A DNA stretch of 64,000 nucleotides from Glycomyces dulcitolivorans (GCF_003265355.1 NZ_QFRW01000083.1:1-64000); one strand, 5' to 3'. Counted from the stretch's first letter, positions 52,761 through 62,045 are shown. Notes: generated from the letters alone by a model not told the origin. Translations and numbers: made by a program.

Positions 52761-53554
52761 GCCATCTCGCCCTTCGCGACCTTGCCGCCGATCTGGGCGG
52801 CGACCAGGAGTTGCGCGTCCGGGTAGCGGCGGACGAGCTCGCCGGTGACGGCCTCGCCGTTCGGCTGGTCCTTGAGGACCTCCTCGAACGCGTTCAGGTA
52901 GTCGCGGGTGTAGCGGACGGCCTCCACGGTCGCGGCCGCGCCGGGAGCGCGGTGGCCGGGCACGACCAGGGCCGGGTCGAGGGCCTCGATCTCGTCGAGC
53001 ACCCGGCGCCAGACGGCGCGGGCGGCCTCGTCGGTGTCGGCGGTCCACACGTGCTGGCCGGAGAAGACGAGGACGCCGCCCAGGACGGCCCGCTGCTCGG
53101 CCTGCCACAGGTAGTGGCGGTCGGCGAGCCCGGGGGCGCCGCCCTTGAGCTCGAAGCGGTGGCCTTCGAGGTCGATGTCGCCGTCGAGGACGTCGAGGTC
53201 GACCAGGCGGGTGGGCAGGTTCGCGCCCGAGGACGCCCAAGCCTTCAGCTTGCCTTCGTACGAGTGCTTGATGTGCTCGATGACCGGCGCGGTGGCGACG
53301 AAACGGGCGTCGGGGAAGGCGTCGGCGAGGACTTCGGCGCCGAAGTAGAAGTCGGGGTCGCCGTGGCTGATGTAGACGGTGGTGAGCGTCTTGCCGGAGT
53401 CCAGGACGGCAGCAGCGAGGCGGTGGCCGTCGGCGCGGGTGAACCCGGCGTCGACCAGCAGCGCCTCGGACTCGCCGGTGACGAGTGTGGCGGTCTTGGC
53501 CGGGTTGCCGGCCGGGAAGTCCAGGTCATGGATGTGGAAATCGAGCGCGGCCAT
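52751..53554 (-). CDS. MBL-fold metallo-hydrolase
   Basis: A 267-residue metallo-beta-lactamase-fold protein. ATLVTGESEALLVDAGFTRA is the first beta-strand pair; TTVYISHGDPDFYFGAEVLA occupies the HxHxDH site, with only His, Asp and Asp in place, so metal binding may be altered; VFSGQHVWTAD and LVVPGHRAPG give further ligands. Resembles the Vmh/quorum-quenching-like group found near MarR or TetR genes. GAGGAG lies 6 nt before the ATG. Confidence 0.85.
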   Translation of the reverse strand: MAALDFHIHDLDFPAGNPAKTATLVTGESEALLVDAGFTRADGHRLAAAVLDSGKTLTTVYISHGDPDFYFGAEVLADAFPDARFVATAPVIEHIKHSYEGKLKAWASSGANLPTRLVDLDVLDGDIDLEGHRFELKGGAPGLADRHYLWQAEQRAVLGGVLVFSGQHVWTADTDEAARAVWRRVLDEIEALDPALVVPGHRAPGAAATVEAVRYTRDYLNAFEEVLKDQPNGEAVTGELVRRYPDAQLLVAAQIGGKVAKGEMAWG

Positions 53555-53618
53555 GAGTGCTCCTCGTATCGCGTGCGGGTCCCGCGCGGCACGGGAACCG
53601 TTCACCTGACACAACAGT

Positions 53619-53636
53619 ATCTGAGTAGTCAGATAT
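53619..53636. promoter_or_regulatory. Operator-like palindrome upstream of the MBL gene
   Basis: TATCTGA and TCAGATA form a perfect inverted repeat around GTAG, 65 nt upstream of the MBL start. Width and symmetry fit a MarR site. The adjacent MarR gene is transcribed toward it, so the promoter of the MBL/SnoaL operon is the likely target. Confidence 0.7.
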
Positions 53637-53686
53637 TTCCTTCTGCTCGTCCGCAGCGTGGATCACACCCGGCGGAGCACTCCCGA

Positions 53687-54175
53687 CTATCGCAGACGCC
53701 CGACCGCGTCGCCCGCCGAACGACTGAGAACCCGCAGGTCCTCGACGAACACTTCGCGGTGCTCGGCGGGCAGCGGCTCCAGGAAGTACCGGCGGACGTT
53801 CTCCACGTGGACGCGGGAGGCCTCGACCGCCTTCGCCTCACCGGCCTCCGTCAACCGCACCATGCGCCCGCGCCGGTCGTCCGGGTTGGCGCCGCGCGCG
53901 ACCAGGCCCGCGGCCTCCATCCTGTCGATCAGCCGCGTCACCCCGCCGGTGGTCAGCACCTGCTCGCGGCTGATCGCGCGCATCGGCAGGCCCGCCTCGC
54001 CCGCGCGGGCCAGGATCAGCAGCACCTCGAACATCAGGTGCGAGATCCCGCACGACTCCTCGATCGCCCGCCCGAGCACGTGCTCCAGCCGGTTCGCCGC
54101 CCCCAGGAACCGCCCGAACGCCACCACCAGCTCATTGCCGGCGGCCTCCTTCGCCGACCCGATCGCCTCGCCCAC
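53687..54175 (-). CDS. MarR-family regulator
   Basis: A 162-residue winged-helix regulator: SHLMFEVLLILARAGEAGLP, MRAISREQVLTTGGVTRLID (recognition helix) and GLVARGANPDDRRGRMVRLT (wing). GTG 54175 was chosen because GGGAGG lies 5 nt upstream. It precedes the MBL and SnoaL-like genes on the same strand and probably controls them through the palindrome at 53619. Confidence 0.88.
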   Translation of the reverse strand: MGEAIGSAKEAAGNELVVAFGRFLGAANRLEHVLGRAIEESCGISHLMFEVLLILARAGEAGLPMRAISREQVLTTGGVTRLIDRMEAAGLVARGANPDDRRGRMVRLTEAGEAKAVEASRVHVENVRRYFLEPLPAEHREVFVEDLRVLSRSAGDAVGRLR

Positions 54176-54558
54176 AATGACCTCCCGTAGCCGCCGTCAA
54201 CCCTACGAGACCAGAACGGATACCACCACTCTGGCCGGTCTAGCGAAGCGACCTCGCCGGCTCCCGACGGACCCGAGCGCCTCTGGGCGCCCGGCACAGC
54301 CTTCGGGACCCGCTGGCGCCATGGGCACGGAGCCAGAAGTTCGAGGGCGGAGTGAGCGTTTCGGTTCGCCGGGTGAACCGCAATGTCGGCGTCGTCGTAA
54401 CCGGCCACGGATACGTCGGCGTTGGAGAGTCCCCGCTCACTGACCGCCTGGAGCACCTTGCGGGCGCGTTCATGGCTGCCGACGAGGATCACGGTCGATC
54501 GCGGCGAGGCGAGCAAGTCCTCGACTACGCTCTCGGGCAGGCCTTCGGTGTCTGCGCG
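54176..54558. other. Gene-free stretch
   Basis: About 380 nt with only short frames that match nothing I know. It lies between the MarR promoter and a decayed oxidoreductase gene and probably contains degraded sequence. No RNA gene or repeat seen. Confidence 0.5.
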
Positions 54559-54983
54559 AGGGCCTGGTCGACCTGTACCGGCGCGCCGGGGCCGCCGCCG
54601 GGCACGCGCCCGAACACCTCACCGTCGGCGTCACCAGTCACTGCTTTGTGGGCGAGTCGACCGAGCAGGCCCTGGACGAGCTCTTCCCGTACTGCCGGCG
54701 CTACCTCTAGCCGGAGACCAACGGCGGCAGGGGCTTCCGCGCCGACCGCGCCGCCATGACCCAACTGGCGGCCCGCCGCGGCGCGCTCATGGTCGGCGGG
54801 ACCGGTCGAGGTTGCCGAGAAGATCCTCGACCTCCGGGCAGCGCTCGGCATCGACAGGTTCCTCGGCCAAGTCGACCTCGGCGGCATGCCCGCCGACATG
54901 GTCGCGGCCTCGATCAACCGCTTCGGAGCGACCGTCGTCTCGGCAGTCCGCCACGTCCTCGACACCCAGAAAGGCCGAACCCG
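54559..54983 (+). pseudogene. LLM-class flavin-dependent oxidoreductase, fragment with stop and frameshift
   Basis: Reads EGLVDLYRRAGAAAGHAPEH, then LTVGVTSHCFVGESTEQALD, ELFPYCRRYL, a TAG stop at 54708-54710, and continues PETNGGRGFRADRAAMTQLA in frame. Near 54800 an extra G shifts the frame to VEVAEKILDLRAALGIDRFL and DLGGMPADMVAASINRFG. This is the C-terminal half of a luciferase-like oxidoreductase with two inactivating changes and no N-terminus. Confidence 0.78.
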
Positions 54984-55485
54984 ATGCACGTCACCGTCTT
55001 CGGCGCCACCGGCGCAATCGGCTCGCTCACCGTAGAGTCGCTTCTGAAACGCGGCCACACCGTCACCGCGTACGCCCGCAACCCGAAGAAGATCCCCACC
55101 TCCTGGGGCGACCGCGTCCGCACCGTGATCGGCGAGATGTCCGACGCCGAGGCGATCGACAACGCCGTGGCCGGGGCCGACGCGGTCGTCAGCGCCCTGG
55201 GTCGGCACCCCCGGCCTCTCGGACCCCCGCGAGCGGCCCACGTTCCAGACTCGGCTGATCGGCTTCATGGGACGCAACCTCCTGCCGCGCGCCTTCCGCG
55301 AGCTTCTCGGTATGAGCGACCTGATCAAGAACTCCGGCCTCCACTGGACGATCGTCCGGTTCACCGCACCCAAGGACACGCCACCGACAGGGGAACTCCG
55401 GGTCGGCTTCTACGGCACCGACCGGATCGGCTTCGCCGTCTCCCGCGCCGACATCGCCGCCTTCGTCGCCATCGCCTCCTTGATT
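54984..55485 (+). pseudogene. NAD(P)H-binding NmrA/SDR_a5-type protein, frameshifted and truncated
   Basis: Starts well: MHVTVFGATGAIGSLTVESL has the GxxGxxG loop, followed by ARNPKKIPTSWGDRVRTVIG. After AVVSALG (about 55196) the homologous continuation lies in another frame (PGLSDPRERPTFQTRLIGFM, MGRNLLPRAFRELL, HWTIVRFTAP), and the C-terminus runs into the neighbouring SDR gene. So there is a frameshift, probably with a deletion, and a lost 3' end. Confidence 0.75.
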
Positions 55486-55499
55486 CGGTGGGTTGAGCG

Positions 55500-56201
55500 T
55501 TACAGCTGCAGTTGGGTGTAGAGGGCTTCGAGGTCGCCGGAGACCTGGGACTTGACCCAGCGGGTGGTGTCGTCGGCGAGGACTTCGTGGGCTCCGGCTT
55601 CGATGCCGTCGAGCGCGGCCGCGGCGACGTCGCGGGAGTCGGACTTGGGCGCGTCGAGACCTGCGGTCATGTCGGTGTCCACGTAGGCGACGTGGAGTCC
55701 GGTCACGCCGATGCCGCGCGGTTGCAGGGCCAGGCGCAGGGAGTTGGTCTGCGACCACAGCGCGGCCTTGGAGGCGCTGTAAGGGGTGCCGTCGGCGAGC
55801 CACGACAGTGCGGAGTGGACGTTGAGGATCCGGCCGCCGCCGTTGCGTTCGATGATCGGGGCGAAGGCCCGGGTGACCAGCAGCGGGCCGTAGAAGTTGG
55901 TCTCCAGGTCCCGGCGCACGTCCTCCATCGGGGAGTCGAGGTATGAGGCGCCGGTCGCGGCGCCGGCGTTGTTGATGAGGATGGTGACGTCCTGGGCCTG
56001 CTCGGCGGCGGCCGCCACCGACGCCGGGTCGGTGACCTCGAGCGCGAGCGGGACGGCACCGGGGTGCGCGACCGTTCGCGGGTCGCGGGCCGTGGCGTAG
56101 ACCTTGGCGGCGCCGCGTACGAAGAGCTCCTCGACGATGGCCTTGCCGATGCCCCGGCTGCCGCCGGTGACGAGGACGGCTGCGCCCTTGATCGCTGTCA
56201 T
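55500..56201 (-). CDS. Short-chain dehydrogenase/reductase
   Basis: A 233-residue classical SDR: cofactor loop VTGGSRGIGKAI (TGxxxGIG), ILINNAGAA (NNAG), catalytic Ser in LNVHSALSW and YSASK for Tyr-x-x-x-Lys. AGGAGG lies 6 nt before the ATG. It is downstream of two TetR-type operators at 56235-56272 and belongs to the regulon of the TetR at 57326. Substrate unknown. Confidence 0.92.
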   Translation of the reverse strand: MTAIKGAAVLVTGGSRGIGKAIVEELFVRGAAKVYATARDPRTVAHPGAVPLALEVTDPASVAAAAEQAQDVTILINNAGAATGASYLDSPMEDVRRDLETNFYGPLLVTRAFAPIIERNGGGRILNVHSALSWLADGTPYSASKAALWSQTNSLRLALQPRGIGVTGLHVAYVDTDMTAGLDAPKSDSRDVAAAALDGIEAGAHEVLADDTTRWVKSQVSGDLEALYTQLQL

Positions 56202-56234
56202 GACTACCTCCTGAAACTGGCTCCCGAAATTGGG

Positions 56235-56272
56235 AAACCGATCGGTTTCAACAACTGTAAACCGATCGGTTT
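56235..56272. promoter_or_regulatory. Two TetR operators upstream of the SDR gene
   Basis: AAACCGATCGGTTT occurs twice (56235-56248 and 56259-56272), each a perfect 14-bp palindrome, 24 nt apart centre to centre. They lie 34-71 nt upstream of the SDR start, over the promoter. The same site recurs three times before the TetR gene. Confidence 0.85.
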
Positions 56273-56313
56273 TCTCATTGAAGGGTTTGTGGCGCATGCA
56301 ACCCTCGCATTCG

Positions 56314-57198
56314 TCAGTTCGCGGACGCGGCCCCTTTGCGGGTGAGGAGGTCGGCCAGAACGTCGGGCCGTTCCAGGGCGATGAAGTGGCCGACGCCCGG
56401 GACCTGCGTGAACTCGGCATCGGGCAGCAGCGCCCGGTTCGCCTCCCGGTCCGAGGGCCGGGACCAGTCCTGCTCGCCGTAGACGAGGTGGACGGGCGCT
56501 TCGACCTCGCGGTAGCGGGAGCGGGCCGCGATGAGGCTCGGGAGGTTGCGGTAGACGCCGCGGGCGACGGTCGGGTAGCCGGGGCGTGTGCCGACGTGGA
56601 GGAGTTCGTCCACGTAGTCCTCGTGGAGGGCGGTCGTGTCGCCGAGTCCGCCCTGGAGGATGGCGCGGAAGAGCGGCTTGGGCTCGACTCCGGCGATCAC
56701 GGGGCCGATGAGCGGGGCGCGGGCGCCGCCGGTCACGGCGCGGGCGAGGAAGCTGGAGCGGGCGATGCCGCCGCGGAAGTCGTAGGTGTTGACCGCGATG
56801 ACGCGGCGGATCCGCTTGGGCAGGTCGGCGGCGGCGGTCAGGGCGAGCGTGGCGCCCATGGACTCGCCGAGCAGCGTCACGTCGCGGAGGTCGAGCTCGG
56901 TCAGGAGCCGTTCGACCCCGGCGCGCATCGCGGGCTCGTCGTAGGAGGCGGCGGGCACGATCTCGGAGTAGCCCATGCCGGGCAGGTCGAGGGCGTACAC
57001 GGTGTACCGGTCCGCGACCAGCGGGATGAGGGCGCGGAAGTGCTCGGCCTGGGTGCGCACGGTGTGCAGCAGGACCAAGGGCGCGCCGCGGCCCGCCTTG
57101 AGGTAGCGCAGCGCCCCCTCGCGGGCGTGGCGTGGCGCGATGGTGTGGCTGGTCGTCCCCGGGATGCGGATGGTGGGACGCGGACTTTCGGTCGACAT
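56314..57198 (-). CDS. Alpha/beta hydrolase
   Basis: A 294-residue alpha/beta hydrolase: LVLLHTVRTQAEHF has HT in place of HG in the oxyanion strand, the nucleophile elbow is LLGESMGATLAL (Ser in GESMG), an acid in VYGEQDWSRP and His in VPGVGHFIALE. GESMG is less usual than GHSMG and occurs in C-C hydrolases and haloperoxidase-like enzymes. GAGGAG lies 7 nt before the ATG. It is repressed, probably, from the three operators in the divergent gap. Confidence 0.9.
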   Translation of the reverse strand: MSTESPRPTIRIPGTTSHTIAPRHAREGALRYLKAGRGAPLVLLHTVRTQAEHFRALIPLVADRYTVYALDLPGMGYSEIVPAASYDEPAMRAGVERLLTELDLRDVTLLGESMGATLALTAAADLPKRIRRVIAVNTYDFRGGIARSSFLARAVTGGARAPLIGPVIAGVEPKPLFRAILQGGLGDTTALHEDYVDELLHVGTRPGYPTVARGVYRNLPSLIAARSRYREVEAPVHLVYGEQDWSRPSDREANRALLPDAEFTQVPGVGHFIALERPDVLADLLTRKGAASAN

Positions 57199-57223
57199 TG
57201 CGGTGCTCCTCGGACTCGATTGG

Positions 57224-57293
57224 AAACCGATCGGTTTCAGCAAGTGTAAACCGATCGGTTTCCTGAATGCAAGTGATGTACACCGATCGGTTT
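57224..57293. promoter_or_regulatory. Three TetR operators between hydrolase and TetR
   Basis: AAACCGATCGGTTT at 57224-57237 and 57248-57261 is perfect and a third copy at 57280-57293 has one change (ACACCG). The first pair is spaced 24 nt as at 56235, so a cooperative pair of dimers is likely. The third lies 32 nt before the TetR ATG and would give autoregulation. Confidence 0.85.
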
Positions 57294-57325
57294 TCTTTTT
57301 TCCGCAACCGCGCTAACCTGGCACG

Positions 57326-57895
57326 ATGACGACAGACGTGAAGCCCAGTTCCCGCGAACGGCTGCTGGAGGCGGCGGCGACGCTCACCTACCGCGAAGGC
57401 GTCAACATCGGCATCGAGGCGCTGTGCAAGGCGGCCGGGGTGTCCAAGCGCTCCATGTACCAGCTGTTCGCCGGCAAGGACGAGCTCCTGGCCGCCAGCC
57501 TGGAGCGGCGCGCCTCGGCGTACGTCGCGGGCCTCCTGCCCGCCGCGGACGACGGCCGCGCGGCCCGCGACCGGATCGCCCACGTCTTCGAGCGGGTGAC
57601 CTCGCAGTCGGCCGACCCGGAGTTCCGCGGCTGCCCCTACCTGTCGGCGGAGATCGAGCTCAAAGACCCGGACCACCCCGCGAGCCGGGTGGCACGGCAG
57701 GTCAAAGCCGACTTGACCTCCTTCTTCCGCGCCGAGGCCGAGCAGGGAGGGGCGGGCGATCCGGACTTCCTCGCCCGGCAGCTCACCCTGGTCTTCGACG
57801 GTGCCAGCGCCCGCGCCGGCATCGGCGCCGAGCACCTTGACGGCTTCCTCGCCCCCACGGTGGCCATCCTGCTCGACGCAGCCGGCGTGCGCTGA
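57326..57895 (+). CDS. TetR-family regulator
   Basis: A 189-residue regulator: helix-turn-helix RERLLEAAATLTYREGVNIG, IEALCKAAGVSKRSMYQLFA; ligand domain with DPEFRGCPYLSAEIEL, similar to the GCPY/GCAI motif of the TetR at 45.5 kb. It is divergent from the hydrolase gene. Five copies of one palindrome surround it, so it almost certainly controls the hydrolase, the SDR and itself. Confidence 0.9.
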   Translation: MTTDVKPSSRERLLEAAATLTYREGVNIGIEALCKAAGVSKRSMYQLFAGKDELLAASLERRASAYVAGLLPAADDGRAARDRIAHVFERVTSQSADPEFRGCPYLSAEIELKDPDHPASRVARQVKADLTSFFRAEAEQGGAGDPDFLARQLTLVFDGASARAGIGAEHLDGFLAPTVAILLDAAGVR

Positions 57896-58174
57896 CACCG
57901 GCGACCCCGGCCGGCGGCTCGTGCGGTGGTCGGCCGAACCCGGGGCGGCCCCGCACGAGGCCCTCAAGCTCCTCGGCTCGTGGTCGGCCCCGAGTCCAAG
58001 GCCATGTTCGGCGAGTTGCGAGCGCGCTGGCGCTGATGGTCAACCCGCTGAACAGAACATCGCCCGAGCCCCTTGCCCGGAAGGGACCGGCTTGTTATGT
58101 TGGGACTCAAAACTAACTAAGCGGTTACCGGTCCCCACCGCCCCGGCCACTCCTCTCTCCCTTTTGGAGCACTC

Positions 58175-60544
58175 GTGCGACGACGCACCCTCGCCGCCTC
58201 ACTCGGCGCCGCCGCTGTCGCGGCCGCCTCCGTTCCCGCCGGCGCCCAAGCCAAAGCCTCCGGCCACTGCGAAGACGCCTACACCTGGCGCAACGCGATC
58301 GTGAACGGCGGCGGCTGGGTCCCCGGCATCGTCTTCAACGAGACCGAGGCCGATCTCATCTACGCCCGCACCGACATCGGCGGCCTCTACCGCTGGCAGG
58401 AGGGCTCGCAGACCTGGAAGCCACTCCTGGACTGGATCGGCTGGGACCACTGGGGCTGGACCGGCGTCGTCTCGGTCGCGACCGACCCGGTGGAGCCGAA
58501 CCGCGTGTACGCGGCGGTCGGGACCTATACGAACGACTGGGACCCCACCGACGGCGCGGTCCTCTACTCCGACGACAAGGGTGAGACCTGGGGCGCCGCC
58601 GAGCTGCCGTTCAAGCAGGGCGGCAACATGCCCGGCCGCGGCATGGGCGAGCGCCTGGCCGTCGACCCGCACGACAACGCGAACGTCTACTTGGGAGCCC
58701 CGAACGGCAACGGCCTGTGGCGGTCGGTCGATCACGGCCGCACCTGGTCCGAGGTCGCCGACTTTCCCAATCCCGGGAACTTCGTTATCACCCCCGGCGA
58801 CCCCTACTCCGGCGACAACCAGGGCGTCATCTGGGTCGAGTTCGCCGATGACGGCCGGATCTTCGTCGGTGTCGCCGACCCGGCCGACCCGCTCTACGTC
58901 TCCGCCGACCGGGGCGCGACCTGGCAGCCCGTCCCCGGCGCGGCGGCCGCGCTCGGAACCGCCGACGGCAACCGCACCATCCCCAAGCAGGCCGCGATCG
59001 ACCACGAGAACGGCCACCTGTTCATCGTCACCAGTTGGGATCCCGGCCCCTACAACGGCCCGCCCGCCACCGGCCGGGGCGGCTCGATCCAGCGCCTGTC
59101 ACTGGCCACCGGCGAGTGGACCGATGTCACCCCCGCGTACGACCCGCTCGGCACCATCCCCGGGTTCGGCGGCCTCACCGTCGACCGCCAGCGACCCGGG
59201 ACGCTGATGGCCGCGACCGAGAACCACTGGTACCCCGACGAGATCCTGTTCCGCTCCACCGACTCCGGCGCGACGTGGCAGACCAGCTGGGACTACGCGT
59301 GGGACGCGAACTGGTCGTGGCCGCCGCAGCGCACCGACCGGTTCACCCTGGACCCCACTGGAAACGAGTGGCTGACGTTCGGCAAGACCGACGACGGACC
59401 GGCCTACGCGATCAAGCACGGCTGGATGATCGACGCCCTCTCGATCGACCCGCACGACTCCGACCGGATCATGTGGATCGGCGGGACCATCTGGGGCACC
59501 GAGCAGCTGACGGCCTGGGACGAGCAGGGCCCGCTCGTCGGCTGGGACGACGCCGCCGGACACCAGGTGCCGCTGCCGGTCGAGCCGTTCGAAGTGGGCA
59601 TCCGCGTCCACGGCATCGAGGAGACCGCGGTCCAGGACATCGCCGCACTCGGCGGAACCCTCGTCTCGGCCATGGGCGACCTCGGCGGGTTCGTCCAGAC
59701 CGACCTCGACCAGCCCGGCGCCATGATCCGCCGCCCGAACTGGACGTCCGGCCGCAGCCTCGACTTCGCCGGCCTGAACCCCGACGTCGTCGTCGGCACG
59801 GGCGACGTCGAAGGCGACGTCGACGGGCATGTGGGCGTCTCCCTCGATCGCGGCGCGACCTGGTCGACCACGACGCGTCTGGACGGCGTCGCCGGCGGCG
59901 GCAACGCGGGCACCGTCGCGGTGAGCGCCGACGGCGCGGTGATCGTCTGGTCTCCCGGCTCGACCGCACCGGTGTTCAGCACCGACCTCGGCCAGACCTG
60001 GACTTCCGTCGAGGGACTCCCCGCCGGAGCGCTCGTGCGATCCGACCGTGCCGATCCGAACCGCCTGTACGCCTTCGCCGCAGGCGTCTGCTACGCCAGC
60101 GCGAACAGCGGCCGTGCCTTCGCCGCGACGGGAGCGGCCGGCCTGCCTTCCGAAGGGCCCGTGGACCTCCGCGCAGTCCCCGGCAGAGCGAAGCACCTGT
60201 GGCTCGCCGGCGGCGAAGCCGACAGGACGTACGGCATGTGGCGCTCGGTCGACGCCGGCACCACCTGGAGGCGGGTGCGCGACTTCGAAGAGGCCGACGC
60301 GGTCGGCTTCGGCAGAAGCCGCTCCCGGTACGGCTACCCGGCGATCTACACCTCGGCGAAAGCCGGTGGCCAGCGCGGCATCTGGCGCTCCACCGACGAG
60401 GGCCGCAACTGGGTCCGCATCAACGACGACGCCCACCAGTGGGGCTGGACCGGCAAGGCCGTCTCCGGTGACCCCGACGTCTACGGCCGGGTCTACATCG
60501 CCACCAACGGCCGCGGCCTGATCTACGGCGACATCACCGACTGA
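58175..60544 (+). CDS. Secreted GH74 xyloglucanase
   Basis: A 789-residue exported endo- or oligo-xyloglucanase. Signal peptide MRRRTLAASLGAAAVAAASV to about AQA (26). The catalytic part is two seven-bladed propellers with many GxTW repeats (SADRGATWQPV, STDSGATWQTS, STDEGRNWVRI). Catalytic aspartates are Asp67 in YARTDIGGLYRW and Asp502 in SAMGDLGGF, the two conserved GH74 sites. No CBM is attached. GGAG lies 7 nt before the GTG. Upstream, TAAC and GTTA half-sites (about 58115-58130) may be an operator. Cleaves beta-1,4-glucan backbones of plant xyloglucan. Confidence 0.92.
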   Translation: MRRRTLAASLGAAAVAAASVPAGAQAKASGHCEDAYTWRNAIVNGGGWVPGIVFNETEADLIYARTDIGGLYRWQEGSQTWKPLLDWIGWDHWGWTGVVSVATDPVEPNRVYAAVGTYTNDWDPTDGAVLYSDDKGETWGAAELPFKQGGNMPGRGMGERLAVDPHDNANVYLGAPNGNGLWRSVDHGRTWSEVADFPNPGNFVITPGDPYSGDNQGVIWVEFADDGRIFVGVADPADPLYVSADRGATWQPVPGAAAALGTADGNRTIPKQAAIDHENGHLFIVTSWDPGPYNGPPATGRGGSIQRLSLATGEWTDVTPAYDPLGTIPGFGGLTVDRQRPGTLMAATENHWYPDEILFRSTDSGATWQTSWDYAWDANWSWPPQRTDRFTLDPTGNEWLTFGKTDDGPAYAIKHGWMIDALSIDPHDSDRIMWIGGTIWGTEQLTAWDEQGPLVGWDDAAGHQVPLPVEPFEVGIRVHGIEETAVQDIAALGGTLVSAMGDLGGFVQTDLDQPGAMIRRPNWTSGRSLDFAGLNPDVVVGTGDVEGDVDGHVGVSLDRGATWSTTTRLDGVAGGGNAGTVAVSADGAVIVWSPGSTAPVFSTDLGQTWTSVEGLPAGALVRSDRADPNRLYAFAAGVCYASANSGRAFAATGAAGLPSEGPVDLRAVPGRAKHLWLAGGEADRTYGMWRSVDAGTTWRRVRDFEEADAVGFGRSRSRYGYPAIYTSAKAGGQRGIWRSTDEGRNWVRINDDAHQWGWTGKAVSGDPDVYGRVYIATNGRGLIYGDITD

Positions 60545-60819
60545 CCATTCCGAGGAGACGTTGCGGGCGGCGAAAAACCGGTCCAGGTGGTGGAACTCCT
60601 GGAAGGCCCGGGTGACCGCCAGTTCGACGGGATCGGAGCGGTGAACGGCGGCGGAGCGATCTCGGTGCTGCTCAACGACTATCCCGAGCTGCGGTGGCGA
60701 GCCACTCCGGCGACCCTCAATGCACTGAGAGACGCGCGCAAGGTCGCCCGCAACCGTACGTCACCTTTCGCAGCTCTCGCGTTAGAACATGCGGTCGATA
60801 TCAAGCCGTATGCGAAAAG

Positions 60820-60844
60820 AAGGACCTTCAACATGAAGGTCCTT
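60820..60844. terminator. Intrinsic terminator-like hairpin
   Basis: AAGGACCTTC and GAAGGTCCTT pair perfectly over ten bases around AACAT, followed by TATTGTTCTATTTTT. It may end the GH74 transcript 280 nt on, or belong to a lost tRNA gene as at 62.1 kb. 60545-60819 has no supported gene. Confidence 0.7.
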
Positions 60845-60863
60845 ATTGTTCTATTTTTCCGTT

Positions 60864-60894
60864 TGCGGAGGTAGTGGGAGTCGAACCCGTGGCC
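60864..60894 (-). other. tRNA 3'-end-like fragment
   Basis: On the minus strand this reads as a T-loop (GGGTTCGACTCCC) followed by an acceptor-like CTACCTCCGCA. Only three base pairs of the T-stem are intact and no 5' half exists, so it is at best a decayed tRNA end, perhaps another attachment scar just before the integrase remnant. Confidence 0.4.
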
Positions 60895-60990
60895 ATTCTC
60901 GGCGGGCCGGTCGGATATGGGAAGTGTTTCCCATCCGGCGGAGTTCGCGGCTTCTACCATGAAGGTGAGACCTCCCCAGGAGGCGACGAG

Positions 60991-62045
60991 ATGACCGCCA
61001 AGAAGCACGCGAACACCCTCACAAGCGGGCGCCAAACGGTGCCGGCTCGGTCTACTGGGACAAGAATCGCGGATGCTTCGTCGGTTCGCCGTCTCTGGGA
61101 TCCCGGCCTGACGGGAGCAGGATCCGACCAGCGGTGATCGGCCACACGAAGGCGGAAACCTGGGCCAAGCTCGAGGTGTTGAAGCATGAGGTCGCCAGCG
61201 GCATCAATACGGGCAACAAGTACACCGTCGCCGATGCCGCACGCGACTTTCTCGCAAACGGCACCCGGCATCTCGCCAAGAAGTCCGTAGAAGATCTCGC
61301 CTACCACGTGAATGCGCGGATCATCCCCGGCCTGGGCCGCGTAAAGCTGAAGCGGCTCCGAGCCGACGACGTCGATTACTGGCTCAACGACCTGGCCCAG
61401 GACATGGCGGCATCCTCGATCGCGGCCTACATCGCGATCTCGGCGCTGGCGGGAATCCGGACCGAGGAGGCCCGACCGCTCGAATGGCGACATCTTCACC
61501 TCAACCCGGTTGAGGGGCAGCGGTGCTCGTGCGGGAGCGTTCACGACCACGATCTCCCCCCGCATGTCGAGATGTGGCACTCGGTACGCGAAGGCGGCGA
61601 CACAAAGACCCCGAAGAGCCGGCGCACGTCCGCACTCCCGCAACTCGTCATCGAGATGCTGGGCAAGCATCGCGTCCAGCAACAGCAGTGGCGGGCCGCA
61701 CACGGCTGGAAGTCGACAAACATCGTCTACGCCTTCGGCACACGCTACGACCCGGTCGAGCAGGCCCAGGTCATCCGCGACCAGTTCCGGGCCGTCGTCG
61801 CCAAGGCGGGGATCGCCGGCTCATGGACACCGCGAGAATTGCGCCACACGTACGTGTCGGTCCTGTCCGACCGTGGCGCACCGATCGAACTCATCGCCGA
61901 CCTGGTGGGACACAAGGACATCGCGACCACCCGCGGAGTCTACCGGCACCAGTTGAAGCCGGTCATCGCCGAGGGCGCCCAGCTGATCGACGATGCCTTG
62001 GGCAACTGGCGTCCAAACCAAAAAGGACGGAGAACTGGCAAATAA
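60991..62045 (+). pseudogene. Tyrosine recombinase (phage-type integrase), frameshifted and internally deleted
   Basis: ATG 60991 starts MTAKKHA, then the frame is lost; the continuation GSVYWDKNRGCFVGSPSLGS to SRIRPAVIGHTKAE lies in another frame, which stays open from there to 62045. The SAM-like domain (YHVNARIIPGLGRVKLKRLR) is present but jumps from LAQDMAASSI to AAYIAISALAGIRTEEARPL, losing about 60-70 residues. Catalytic Arg (GIRTEEA), Lys, RELRHTYVS, GHK and the Tyr in VYRHQ remain. It lies 100 nt from the tRNA-Leu, the normal place for the integrase of an element inserted there. Confidence 0.8.
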
